Below, piece by piece: positions 26,996-35,206 of a DNA stretch of 64,000 nucleotides (the stretch's first letter is position 1; every line of letters starts with the position of its first letter). The position numbers were made by a program, and so were the translations under genes. The notes under the pieces were generated by a model. The model made no database searches, was not told the DNA's origin, and saw only the letters and a program-made list of their open reading frames with translations. Source of the DNA: Sporomusa ovata DSM 2662 (GTDB lineage Bacteria > Bacillota > Negativicutes > Sporomusales > Sporomusaceae); NCBI RefSeq assembly GCF_000445445.1, contig NZ_ASXP01000002.1, positions 868,001-932,000 on the forward strand. Reading direction: 5' to 3'.

Positions 26996-27652
26996 ATGGT
27001 AACAAGACATACTTATGATCAGGAACTGGCAGACCTGCGTCAGGCCTTGCTAAATATGGGCAAGGCGGTAGATCAGGCAATTGATGAAGCCGTGATTTCG
27101 TTGGCTCAACAGGACAACGAACTGGCTCATAAGGTTATGGATTATGATGATGAAATTGATCAGATGGAAATTGATATTGAAGATAAATGCATGGTACTGA
27201 TCGCCAGACAGCAGCCCTTGGCCCGCGATTTGCGGATTATCGGCACTGGCCTTAAGATTACTACCGACTTGGAACGAATGGGTGACCATGCCTATGATAT
27301 CGCCAAAATAGCGCTGGCCATGAATAAGCAACCCTTGATTAAACCGCTGGTTGATATTCCCCGTATGGCGCAAATGTCGCAAAAAATGCTTAAGGATTCT
27401 CTGGAAGCCTATACTACTCTTGATATTACGCTGGCTGAACAGGTGTGTTTAAACGATGATGAGGTTGATAATATCTATTATCAGGTATTTAGAGAACTGT
27501 TGACCTATATGATGGAAGACCCCACAACTATTAGCCAGGCCACACAGCTCATCTTTGTTGCCCGCTATCTGGAACGAATTGCTGACCATGCCACTAATAT
27601 TGCAGAATGGACAGTGTATTTGGTAACAGGGCAGCGGCGGCGGAAAAAATAG
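26996..27652 (+). CDS. phoU: Phosphate signalling complex protein PhoU
   Basis: 218 residues, two tandem PhoU helical bundles with the metal-binding ExxxD motifs (MDYDDEIDQMEIDIE, GDHAYDIAK; second repeat NDDEVDNIYYQVF, IADHATNIAEW). PhoU links the Pst transporter to PhoR and dampens Pho activation when phosphate is plentiful. AAGGAGGG precedes ATG 26996, 16 bases after pstB, so both are co-transcribed from the Pho box upstream. Confidence 0.95.
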   Translation: MVTRHTYDQELADLRQALLNMGKAVDQAIDEAVISLAQQDNELAHKVMDYDDEIDQMEIDIEDKCMVLIARQQPLARDLRIIGTGLKITTDLERMGDHAYDIAKIALAMNKQPLIKPLVDIPRMAQMSQKMLKDSLEAYTTLDITLAEQVCLNDDEVDNIYYQVFRELLTYMMEDPTTISQATQLIFVARYLERIADHATNIAEWTVYLVTGQRRRKK

Positions 27653-27668
27653 AATGTAGTGCAATAGG

Positions 27669-27749
27669 AACAGGCGAGATTGCTACGTTGGCGCTTGCAA
27701 TGACCAGGGATGTCATTGCGAGCAATGCGAAGTAATCGCGCCTGTTTTA
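27669..27749. repeat. Dispersed palindromic repeat, GCAATGAC type, copy 3
   Basis: Outer arms AACAGGCGAGATTGCT and AGTAATCGCGCCTGTT (two mismatches) enclose an inner hairpin CTTGCAATGAC / GTCATTGCGAG, ending TTTTATTTT. It follows phoU and may terminate its transcript. Confidence 0.75.
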
Positions 27750-27854
27750 TTTTAAGAATCATAATTGGATAGAAAAGTACAAAAGGGATGCACCTTTTGG
27801 GGATACTATTTGAAAATCATAAGCCTATAAAAACTAAATAGTTTATTTATTTTG

Positions 27855-27883
27855 TTGACATATGTTTATTTATGTATTAATAT
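27855..27883 (+). promoter_or_regulatory. SigA-type promoter upstream of the riboswitch
   Basis: TTGACA at 27855-27860, 17-bp spacer, TAATAT at 27878-27883, in an AT-rich stretch. It would give a leader of about 630 bases before the chemoreceptor start. The rest of 27750-28035 shows no ORF with a ribosome-binding site. Confidence 0.5.
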
Positions 27884-28062
27884 TTATGTAAAATATGACA
27901 CTGAATATAAAAATAGTAAGTTTTGTTATGATTTGATAAAAATCCTCAGATTTTATCGTGGAATATATTAAAAATCTTTGTGCCAAATAGCAGTTCTATT
28001 GGGTATAGTAAAAATATAGTTTAAAGAAATAAAATGGAGTCAAAGAATCGTCTCTTTGACTC

Positions 28063-28201
28063 CCATAGTTGGCAAACTTATCGAAAGGTTAGGACGCAAA
28101 GCCATGGGTCTACTGTACCACGGGTACTATGATTGCCAGGTTGCCGTTTTAGTTTCACTAAAATGTTTTATACCAGACTAAAGCGAAGTCTGGTTTTGTT
28201 T
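28063..28201 (+). promoter_or_regulatory. c-di-GMP-I (GEMM) riboswitch with downstream terminator
   Basis: The aptamer spans about 28063-28150. Conserved blocks in order are TTGGCAAAC, a GAAA loop (28083-28086), GGACGCAAAGCC, GGGTCTA, and GATTGCCAGGTTGCCG, which is the GEMM-I consensus. An intrinsic terminator follows (8-bp stem 28172-28179/28187-28194 then TTTTGTTTTTG), suggesting transcriptional control. A separate 11-bp hairpin lies just upstream (28036-28046/28053-28063). The controlled gene is the chemoreceptor starting at 28523. From 28202 to 28522 I see no further gene or element. Confidence 0.9.
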
Positions 28202-28522
28202 TTGTATGGAAACAAATAATAGAATCACAAAAATGGTGATACGAGTGAGTCATAGAGGTAGAAAAGCACAGAAGAAATTGAAAAAATATGACGAAAGGTG
28301 AATGAGTTAATTTGTATTGAAGTCTTTTGCGCTTTATTAATAGATAGGCTGCTGAAAGGGGGTATGTATTATATAAAATACGGTTAGTTATAAGAAAACC
28401 AACGTGCGTATTGCGATGTAATTTGTGGTTGCCTGCAATTTAGTAGTAAAACAAAATAATCTTAAAGACAGCGGTTTCATTCCGATTTGTGCTTTGAGTG
28501 GATTGAGGGGTATGATTATAAG

Positions 28523-30556
28523 ATGAAGGTTACCAGTATTAAAGTAAAACTACTTTTAATTTTTTTGCCATTCGTTATAGTATCTTTTGTTATATTGTCT
28601 GGAATAGGTTACTTTTTATCCCGGCAGGCTTTAAGCCAGAGCGTGGAAGATACTGCTAAGTCAATAGGAGCTGATTACTCTCATCGTATTGAAAGTCATA
28701 TCAATGGTGCAAAAGTTCAATTGGAATCATTTTCTAGCATTAGCCCGATATACAATCCTGTTGATGAACAGACACTTGTAAAAAACTTGAATGATTGTTC
28801 CAAACATTTAGATGGCTTAGCAAATATAATATACCTTAATCCCAGTGGTTCCGGGTTACGTCCAGATGGCAGCAAAGTTAAAGCTGGTGACAGGGAATAT
28901 TTTAAAAAAACAATAGCAACCTCTAAGCCTGTTGTTTCAGATGTGATAGTCAGCAGAACCACTGGGAAAGTGGGCATTAATGTTGCCGTTCCTGTTCTCA
29001 ATCAGGGACAACTAACCGGTGTGCTTACGGGGTCTATGGCTATGGACAGTCTTGCTGAACTGGTGAAAGAACTGAAATTTCAGGATTCGGGATATGGGTA
29101 TATTCTTGATTCGACAGGTACTGTTATTGTAAATCCTCACAATAAGGATGTTGAAGGAAAATTAACTCTTAGCAGTAAGACTATTAACCCGGATTTGAAT
29201 TTAAAAGTAACAGAACTAGATAGTAACTTAGTAAATTTATTTAATAAAGCCGCCTCTTCAGGAAACCAGGTGCGAGGGGAATACATATCTGAGGAGGGGG
29301 TTAACGTCATTGGTATAATAACTCCAATTAATCTAACAGGCGGGAATCGCTGGTTCATGGTGGTGAATGCCCCGGAAGAAGAGGCACTACACGAAGTCAA
29401 TGCGCTAATGTGGGCAATGTTGTCAGTATCAATTGTTTGCCTGGTGGCGGCAATCGTATTTGTTATAATAATTAGTCGACGTATTGCTAATCCCATAGTA
29501 TTAATGCGGGATGAATGTTTGCTATTAGCAAATGGCGATTTAAGAGAACGGAAAAGGACGATTGTTTCGGATGATGAAATTGGTCAGTTGGTCAATGGGT
29601 TTGCTGATATGCGGAACAATCTATATTCGCTAATTTTTAAAATAAAAGATTCAACAAGCCAAATGGCTGATATCTCGTGCAACATGGCGGAAGGGGCAAA
29701 CCAGAATGGCGAGACAGCCAATAAGATTGCTATAACTATAACTCAAATAGCTGAAGGGGCCACACAACAGAATAAGCAAATTATTGAAATTCGTGAGAAA
29801 GTGGAAGCCACCAGAGAACATGTTCATGCTGGTCTTGCAGAAGCAGTTGCAACACTGGAGTATGCCACAGGGACCTCACAGGCTACTAATGAAGGTATAA
29901 AATCATTGCAAGCTGCAACTGATCAACTGAGTTGTTTACAAGATATTGTTAAATCTGCAACTGGTTCAATGCAGAATCTGGGCCGACGGTCGCACGAAAT
30001 CAGCAGTATAGTGGACATTATTACCGGGATCGCGGGACAGACCAACCTATTATCACTTAATGCGGCCATTGAGGCAGCAAGGGCAGGAGAGCATGGCAGA
30101 GGTTTTGGTGTCGTAGCAGAAGAAGTTCGGAAATTGGCTGAACAATCAGCCCATGCGGCAACGCAAATAAGTAACCTTGTACAAGATATCCAATCTGAAA
30201 CAGATGCTACGGTTCGTATTATGGAAGACAGTATGACGCAGGTTGATTTGCAGGTAAGTAATTTTGACACTGTGGGGGAAGTCATTAAAAAGGCGACCGA
30301 TGCAATTGTGCAGTCAGAAAGAAATATTAGTAGTTTGCAGAGTCATTTGGAAATTCTTGAAAAATATTCGATAAACGTCCAGGAGGCCGTTGCAACTATT
30401 GCTGAGGTTGTTGAGGGGACAGCAGATGCAACCGGGGAAGTTGCCGCAACGTCAGAAGAGCAATCCGCCTCAACAGAGGAAATTTCTGCATTAAGTAGAA
30501 ATATAGCCGACATAGCCGAAGAGCTAAAAATGCTTATTAATAAATTTCAAGTCTAA
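28523..30556 (+). CDS. Methyl-accepting chemotaxis protein with Cache sensor
   Basis: 677 residues. TM1 (about 9-33), an extracytoplasmic dCache-type sensor (about 34-290; KAGDREYFKKTIATSKPVVS, GYGYILDSTGTVIVNPHNKD), TM2 (about 293-316), HAMP (about 317-370), then a signalling domain whose hairpin tip reads NLLSLNAAIEAARAGEHGRG. It should transmit ligand state to CheA/CheW. The Cache ligand is not predictable. ATG 28523 is preferred, with GAGGGG 12 bases upstream; an in-frame GTG at 28487 is weaker. Its long leader contains a c-di-GMP riboswitch, so expression probably follows the motile/sessile decision. Confidence 0.93.
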   Translation: MKVTSIKVKLLLIFLPFVIVSFVILSGIGYFLSRQALSQSVEDTAKSIGADYSHRIESHINGAKVQLESFSSISPIYNPVDEQTLVKNLNDCSKHLDGLANIIYLNPSGSGLRPDGSKVKAGDREYFKKTIATSKPVVSDVIVSRTTGKVGINVAVPVLNQGQLTGVLTGSMAMDSLAELVKELKFQDSGYGYILDSTGTVIVNPHNKDVEGKLTLSSKTINPDLNLKVTELDSNLVNLFNKAASSGNQVRGEYISEEGVNVIGIITPINLTGGNRWFMVVNAPEEEALHEVNALMWAMLSVSIVCLVAAIVFVIIISRRIANPIVLMRDECLLLANGDLRERKRTIVSDDEIGQLVNGFADMRNNLYSLIFKIKDSTSQMADISCNMAEGANQNGETANKIAITITQIAEGATQQNKQIIEIREKVEATREHVHAGLAEAVATLEYATGTSQATNEGIKSLQAATDQLSCLQDIVKSATGSMQNLGRRSHEISSIVDIITGIAGQTNLLSLNAAIEAARAGEHGRGFGVVAEEVRKLAEQSAHAATQISNLVQDIQSETDATVRIMEDSMTQVDLQVSNFDTVGEVIKKATDAIVQSERNISSLQSHLEILEKYSINVQEAVATIAEVVEGTADATGEVAATSEEQSASTEEISALSRNIADIAEELKMLINKFQV

Positions 30557-30640
30557 AAGCTAAGGTGAGTATGGATATAAGTAATTAATGATGAATTTTT
30601 CCCAGTATAACATTTTAATGTTGCAGAGGGGGGATGTGAT

Positions 30641-31000
30641 TTGCCAAAAAATGTTGTTACGATTCTTGCAATCGGCTTTGTAGGCGGCATGTGGAGTGGT
30701 TTTCTGGGACTAGGCGGAGGTGTAGTGTTGTTAGCAATCTTGGTGACTTGCTGGAAGGTGGAGCAGCATGTTGCCAATGCTACTTCATTAGCTGTAATTT
30801 TTCCGACGGCAATTGTGGGAAGTTTGCTGTATCAGCATCAGGGATTTTTGGATATGATGCTTGCAGCAAAAATCGCGGTTGGTTGTATTGTCGGTGCGTA
30901 CCTGGGCTCAACATTAGCATGCCGGTTACCAGCAGCTACCTTGAAAAAATATCTCTCTGGCGCACTGATCATAGTTGGAATATGGATGGTGATTGGATGA
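30641..31000 (+). CDS. TSUP (TauE/SafE) transporter, first half-protein
   Basis: 119 residues with about four membrane helices and one copy of the TSUP repeat motif (FVGGMWSGFLGLGGGVVLLA). Full-length TSUP exporters of sulfite, sulfoacetate or other anions contain two such repeats in about 250 residues. Here the second repeat is a separate gene overlapping by four bases (ATGA). TTG start after GGGGGG. Substrate unknown; the pair probably assembles as a heteromer. Confidence 0.8.
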   Translation: MPKNVVTILAIGFVGGMWSGFLGLGGGVVLLAILVTCWKVEQHVANATSLAVIFPTAIVGSLLYQHQGFLDMMLAAKIAVGCIVGAYLGSTLACRLPAATLKKYLSGALIIVGIWMVIG

Positions 31001-31359
31001 TACTGTTTTTATTGGGCTTGGTCATGGGCTTCCTCAGCGGCTTAATGGGTATTGGCGGTGGAATCATTATAGTGCCTGCTCTCGTTCTTGGCTTTGGTGT
31101 GTCACAGCACTCAGCGCAGGGAATATCATTGCTGCTCATTATTCCCACTGTTCTATCAGGATTGATTACTTATCACCGCAAAGGCTTTGTTGACTATCGA
31201 ATGGCAGGGCTACTGGCCGTAGGCTCTTTAGGCGGTGCTATCTTCGGAGCCAGTTATGTTCAATATATCCCGGCTTTGATGCTGAAAAAAATATTTGGGG
31301 CAGTTCTCGCTTTGCTTGGGTATAAAATGTATCGCGACGTCTCTAAAGCTTCATACTGA
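30997..31359 (+). CDS. TSUP (TauE/SafE) transporter, second half-protein
   Basis: 120 residues with about four helices and its own repeat motif (LVMGFLSGLMGIGGGIIIVP). It starts at ATG 30997, overlapping the stop of the first half-gene, so translation is likely coupled. Both halves are complete at natural repeat boundaries, which argues against a recent frameshift in one long gene. A longer in-frame reading from 30691 would overlap the first half-gene and is rejected. Confidence 0.8.
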   Translation: MILFLLGLVMGFLSGLMGIGGGIIIVPALVLGFGVSQHSAQGISLLLIIPTVLSGLITYHRKGFVDYRMAGLLAVGSLGGAIFGASYVQYIPALMLKKIFGAVLALLGYKMYRDVSKASY

Positions 31360-31418
31360 AGGATAATGCAGTGGAACTAATGGACGATGCAAAATAATTC
31401 GAACACTAGGAGGAGAAA

Positions 31419-32597
31419 ATGCCATTAAAGAATATTGTTGTATTAGATTTGACGCGGGTGTTGGCTGGACCATTTGCAACTTCGATGCTAGCAGACTTCG
31501 GCGCTACGATTATTAAAGTTGAGCCCCCCGGGGGCGATGATGCGCGAAGCTATGGTCCTTTTATCGGTACAGAGAGCCGCTATTTTATGGGACTCAATCG
31601 GGGTAAGCAGTCGATGACCCTTAATCTGAAGAATCCTCAGGGACAAGCTATGCTAAAGGAAATGGTTCAACAAGTAGATGTGCTTATTGAAAATTACCGT
31701 CCGGGAGTGATGGAGAAATTTGGCCTGGGCTATGAAACACTAAAAAAAATCAATCCAAAGCTCATTTATGCAGCCTGCTCGGGTTTTGGACAGACTGGCC
31801 CATACCGGAGTAAATCAGCTTATGATATAACGGTTCAGGGAATTGGCGGTATTATGAGTGTAACCGGTCAGGAAACTGGCGAACCCACACGGGTGGGTAT
31901 TCCGTTTGGTGATATCCTGCCGGGACTGTATATTGTTAATGGAATACTCTTGGCTTTGTATCACCGCCAGCAAACAGGTAAAGGACAGATGGTAGATGTA
32001 TCAATGCTTGATTGTCAGGTAGCGGTCATGGATTCACATATCGGTAAATATTTTGCTACTGGGGTGGTGCAAAAACCGATTGGCAACCGGCATCCGACAG
32101 TTACTCCGCTGGAATCGTTCAAGACACAAGACGGCTATGTTATCGTCGCTGCTGGCAACGAAAAAACTTGGGAGAAATTCTGCTTGTTGCTTGACTGCCC
32201 GCAATTACTAGCTGACGAACGTTTTTTATCTAATAATTTAAGGACTCAAAACCGCGATGAACTCAAGCAGCTGCTGGACCCAGTTTTCATAACTAAGACC
32301 TCCGAAGAATGGATAAAGCTACTGGAGGCGGCTGGTATTCCCTGTGGCATAATCAATACCATTGATAAGGTAGTAGAAGATCCACAGGTATTGGCTAGAA
32401 AGATGATTGTTGAAGTTAACCACTCGGTTGCTGGCAAAGTGAAACTGACGGGTATTCCCATTAAAATGTCTGAATCTCCTGGGTGTATCCGTGATGCTTC
32501 ACCATTATTAGGAGAGCATACGGACAAAATTCTCCATCATTTTTTAGGATTGGACACTCAGAAAATATATGAGCTGCGAGAAAAGCGAATAATTTAA
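31419..32597 (+). CDS. Class III CoA-transferase (CaiB/BaiF family)
   Basis: 392 residues, full length. Family features: LDLTRVLAGPFATSMLADFGA, IKVEPPGGDDAR, YFMGLNRGKQSMTLNLK, VDVLIENYRPGVMEKFGLGYE and SGFGQTGPYRSKSAYD. The Asp in VDVSMLDCQ corresponds to the region of the catalytic Asp in formyl-CoA transferase. It moves CoA between carboxylic acids; the pair of acids cannot be deduced. GGAGG precedes the ATG. It is co-directional with the TSUP pair, which may export or import a related anion, and ends in a strong terminator. Confidence 0.9.
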   Translation: MPLKNIVVLDLTRVLAGPFATSMLADFGATIIKVEPPGGDDARSYGPFIGTESRYFMGLNRGKQSMTLNLKNPQGQAMLKEMVQQVDVLIENYRPGVMEKFGLGYETLKKINPKLIYAACSGFGQTGPYRSKSAYDITVQGIGGIMSVTGQETGEPTRVGIPFGDILPGLYIVNGILLALYHRQQTGKGQMVDVSMLDCQVAVMDSHIGKYFATGVVQKPIGNRHPTVTPLESFKTQDGYVIVAAGNEKTWEKFCLLLDCPQLLADERFLSNNLRTQNRDELKQLLDPVFITKTSEEWIKLLEAAGIPCGIINTIDKVVEDPQVLARKMIVEVNHSVAGKVKLTGIPIKMSESPGCIRDASPLLGEHTDKILHHFLGLDTQKIYELREKRII

Positions 32598-32628
32598 ATT
32601 TAGAAGAAAACATAGTGTATGAGTCGAG

Positions 32629-32665
32629 GGATGGTTCCTCGACTCATATTTTTTAGATAGAACCA
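32629..32665 (+). terminator. Terminator after the CoA-transferase gene
   Basis: An 11-bp perfect stem at 32629-32639/32647-32657, then ATTTTTTAG. Confidence 0.85.
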
Positions 32666-32709
32666 AACATCGCATTTAATATTTAAAGTTAAATTTTGTA
32701 AATTTATTC

Positions 32710-32748
32710 TTGACTAATAACAACTTATAATATAAAATAAAGTTGTTA
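32710..32748 (+). promoter_or_regulatory. Promoter with overlapping inverted-repeat operator, amino-acid ABC operon
   Basis: TTGACT at 32710-32715, 17-bp spacer, TAAAAT at 32733-32738. A perfect 9-bp inverted repeat, TAACAACTT at 32718-32726 and its complement at 32740-32748, brackets the -10 element, as a repressor operator would. Confidence 0.55.
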
Positions 32749-32775
32749 GTTTAAATGATAAAGGAGGGGTAATTT

Positions 32776-33552
32776 TTGTTAAGAAGAATGTTTATGGGTT
32801 TGTTACTAGGAATAATGGTGATTGCGGTAGCGGGCTGTAGTTCTTCAGCCAAAACAACTTTTCAAAAAATTGAAGAAACTAAAGAGATGACATTTGCGAT
32901 GACAGGCGCATATCCGCCGTTCAACTTTATTGACGAAAACGGAGAACTGGTCGGCTTTGATATTGATATTGCCCACGCTATTGCACAGAAATTGGGCGTA
33001 AAGGCTAAGCCGATTACAACGGCATGGGATGGTATAATTAGCGGTTTGACAGGCAAACGATTTGACATGATTATCGGGAGTATGGCCATAACAGAGGAGC
33101 GACAGAAAAAAATAAGTTTTACTGACCCGTACTATATAGACGGAGCCCAGTTTTTCGCGAAAGAGGGTTCGAAACTTAAGGACATTTCGGAGCTTAAAGA
33201 TGGCAAAGTAGGTGTTGTTACTGGAACTACCTTTCAAACACATCTAAGTAATATGAAAAACATCAAGGAAATTCTTCAGTTTGACAGTGATGTTGACAAT
33301 ATCAAGAGTGTAGAGATAGGCAGGGCGGATGGTCTTATTACAGCCAAGCTAGTCGGACTCTATAGCGCAAAACGATACAATGTCGCAATTGAACCGATTG
33401 GTGAGCCTCTGTATAAAGAAACGATTGCGATTGCTATTCGACAAGAAGATAAGGAGTTATTAGCTGCAGTCAATAAGGCGTTGAAAGAAATCAAGGAAGA
33501 TGGTACCTACGAAAAAATCAGTAATAAATGGTTTGGACGTAATATCCTGTAG
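32776..33552 (+). CDS. Polar amino-acid ABC transporter, substrate-binding lipoprotein
   Basis: 258 residues. A signal peptide with lipobox VAGC (Cys about 21) precedes a type 3 solute-binding domain: FAMTGAYPPFNFIDENGELV, GFDIDIAHAIAQKLG, WDGIISGLTGKRFDMIIGSM, SFTDPYYIDGAQ. The family binds glutamine, arginine, lysine, histidine or cystine; sequence alone does not identify which. TTG start after AAGGAGGGG. It is the first gene of a three-gene transporter operon, located just before lysine aminomutase genes. Confidence 0.92.
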   Translation: MLRRMFMGLLLGIMVIAVAGCSSSAKTTFQKIEETKEMTFAMTGAYPPFNFIDENGELVGFDIDIAHAIAQKLGVKAKPITTAWDGIISGLTGKRFDMIIGSMAITEERQKKISFTDPYYIDGAQFFAKEGSKLKDISELKDGKVGVVTGTTFQTHLSNMKNIKEILQFDSDVDNIKSVEIGRADGLITAKLVGLYSAKRYNVAIEPIGEPLYKETIAIAIRQEDKELLAAVNKALKEIKEDGTYEKISNKWFGRNIL

Positions 33553-33634
33553 TTTATGGATAAATGGGGTATTTGGTTATTCTAAGCAATAGTAATAATG
33601 ATGGGTAATACAGGAGAAAGCGAGTTTGATGTAA

Positions 33635-34312
33635 TTGATTGATTTTATGAATAATGTATCCCAATTTTTTGTAACAGTAATCTATTTTGCCCCGAAGTTT
33701 ATACCCGGTGTCCTTATGACACTCAAATTATCCTGCTGGTCCATTGTTCTTGGCACAGGATTTGGATTAATTACAGCTATATTTAAGCTTTCCCATATAA
33801 AACCTTTAGAAATTATTAGCAAGCTGTATGTTACTGTTGTAAGAGGTACTCCACTTCTGTTACAACTTATATTCATATTTTATGGACTGCCACAGATGGG
33901 ACTTAAATTTAACAGTTTTACTTCTGCTGTTATAGGGCTTGCTTTTCACAACGGGGCGTATATTAGTGAAATTTTTCGGGGTGCAATTGAGTCGATTGAG
34001 CACGGGCAGCTTGAAGCGGGCCGGGCATTGGGAATGACAAAATGGGAGGTGTTAAAGAGAATTATTTTGCCCCAGGCTTTTAAACGATCAGTACCTGCAT
34101 TAGGAAACCAATTTATTATTGGTGTCAAAGACTCGTCGCTTGCCAGTGCGATAACAATTTCTGAAACGTTAATGCTATCCCGTCAATTTGTAGCCGCGAC
34201 GTATAATGTTTTCCCCATATTTTTTATAGCGGGGTGTTATTACTTACTCATCACAATTGTGCTGGAAAGATTACTTAATCAGCTTGAAAAACGATTAAAG
34301 GTTTATGACTAA
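33635..34312 (+). CDS. Polar amino-acid ABC transporter permease
   Basis: 225 residues with about five helices and the HisMQ-type features PGVLMTLKLSCWSIVLG, RGTPLLLQLIFIFYGLP and the EAA loop EAGRALGMTKWEVLKRIILPQA, which docks to the ATPase. A single permease gene suggests a homodimeric channel. TTG 33635 is the reported start; ribosome-binding signals are weak (AGGAGA 17 bases upstream), so the exact start is uncertain. Confidence 0.92.
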   Translation: MIDFMNNVSQFFVTVIYFAPKFIPGVLMTLKLSCWSIVLGTGFGLITAIFKLSHIKPLEIISKLYVTVVRGTPLLLQLIFIFYGLPQMGLKFNSFTSAVIGLAFHNGAYISEIFRGAIESIEHGQLEAGRALGMTKWEVLKRIILPQAFKRSVPALGNQFIIGVKDSSLASAITISETLMLSRQFVAATYNVFPIFFIAGCYYLLITIVLERLLNQLEKRLKVYD

Positions 34313-34345
34313 TGGCTATGCTGATATAGCAAGGAGGGAGAACCA

Positions 34346-35071
34346 TTGATACAGGTTAAAAATCTGCACAAATATTTTAAGAACTATGAGGTTCTTAAGG
34401 GAATTGATATGGAAGTGAATAAGGGAGAGGTCGTTTGTATCCTTGGTTCCAGTGGCTCTGGAAAAAGCACGTTGCTTAGGTGTATTAATTTTTTAGAGAA
34501 AAAAAACGATGGTCAGATATGGATTGACGGTGAGATGATTAAGGGTACAGAAGAAGAAATAAATCGCATTAGATGTAAGGTTGGTATGGTGTTTCAACGG
34601 TTTCACTTGTTTCCCCATTTGACTGTAGTTGAAAATGTGATGGAAGGTCCCGTAACCGTAAAAAGAGCCGATAAAAGGGAAACCTACGAACAAGCATTGC
34701 GATTGCTTGATAAGGTGGGCCTCCTTGATAAGGCGGAACAGTACCCCGCCCGCTTATCCGGTGGGCAGATGCAACGAGTTGCCATTGCTAGAGCGTTGGC
34801 CATGGAGCCTCAAGTAATTTTATTTGACGAACCTACTTCTGCTCTTGATCCGGAACTGGTAGGAGAGGTTTTAAAGGTAATGCGAGACATGGCAGACGAA
34901 GGCATGACTATGATTATAGTCACGCACGAAATGGGGTTTGCCCGCGAAGTGGCAGATAGAGTTATTTTTCTGCACGAGGGAGTTATTACTGAAGCCGGAC
35001 AGCCACAAGAGATATTCGAAAATCCTAAAACCGAGAGATTACAGGCATTTCTAGGCCAGCTTCAGCATTGA
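34346..35071 (+). CDS. Polar amino-acid ABC transporter ATPase (GlnQ/ArtP type)
   Basis: 241 residues. Walker A GSSGSGKS, Q-loop GMVFQRFHLFPHLTVVENVM, signature LSGGQMQR, Walker B VILFDEPTSALDPE and switch His (VTHEMGFA). It starts at TTG 34346 with AAGGAGGGAG upstream and completes the transporter set. Together with the binding protein and permease it would import a polar amino acid, possibly lysine, given ablA-ablB directly downstream; that link is inference. Confidence 0.95.
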   Translation: MIQVKNLHKYFKNYEVLKGIDMEVNKGEVVCILGSSGSGKSTLLRCINFLEKKNDGQIWIDGEMIKGTEEEINRIRCKVGMVFQRFHLFPHLTVVENVMEGPVTVKRADKRETYEQALRLLDKVGLLDKAEQYPARLSGGQMQRVAIARALAMEPQVILFDEPTSALDPELVGEVLKVMRDMADEGMTMIIVTHEMGFAREVADRVIFLHEGVITEAGQPQEIFENPKTERLQAFLGQLQH

Positions 35072-35206
35072 ATTTCATTTGGGACGATATGGGATAAGAA
35101 TTGAGTCTAAAAAATGAATAGAAATCTTGTCTTGTTAAAAAATATCTATAACAGCGCAGTAATTACCAGATATTTAAAACAGTAATGCGCTAAATATTAA
35201 GGAGAG

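Noticed and set aside
28233..28301. 22-codon basic peptide frame after the riboswitch terminator
   Set aside because: It has an ATG and a Lys/Arg-rich sequence but no ribosome-binding site and no recognised homology.
30691..31359. 222-codon single frame beginning before the second TSUP gene
   Set aside because: Its first 102 codons overlap the first TSUP half-gene in another frame and carry no membrane-protein pattern; the ATG at 30997 is the sensible start.
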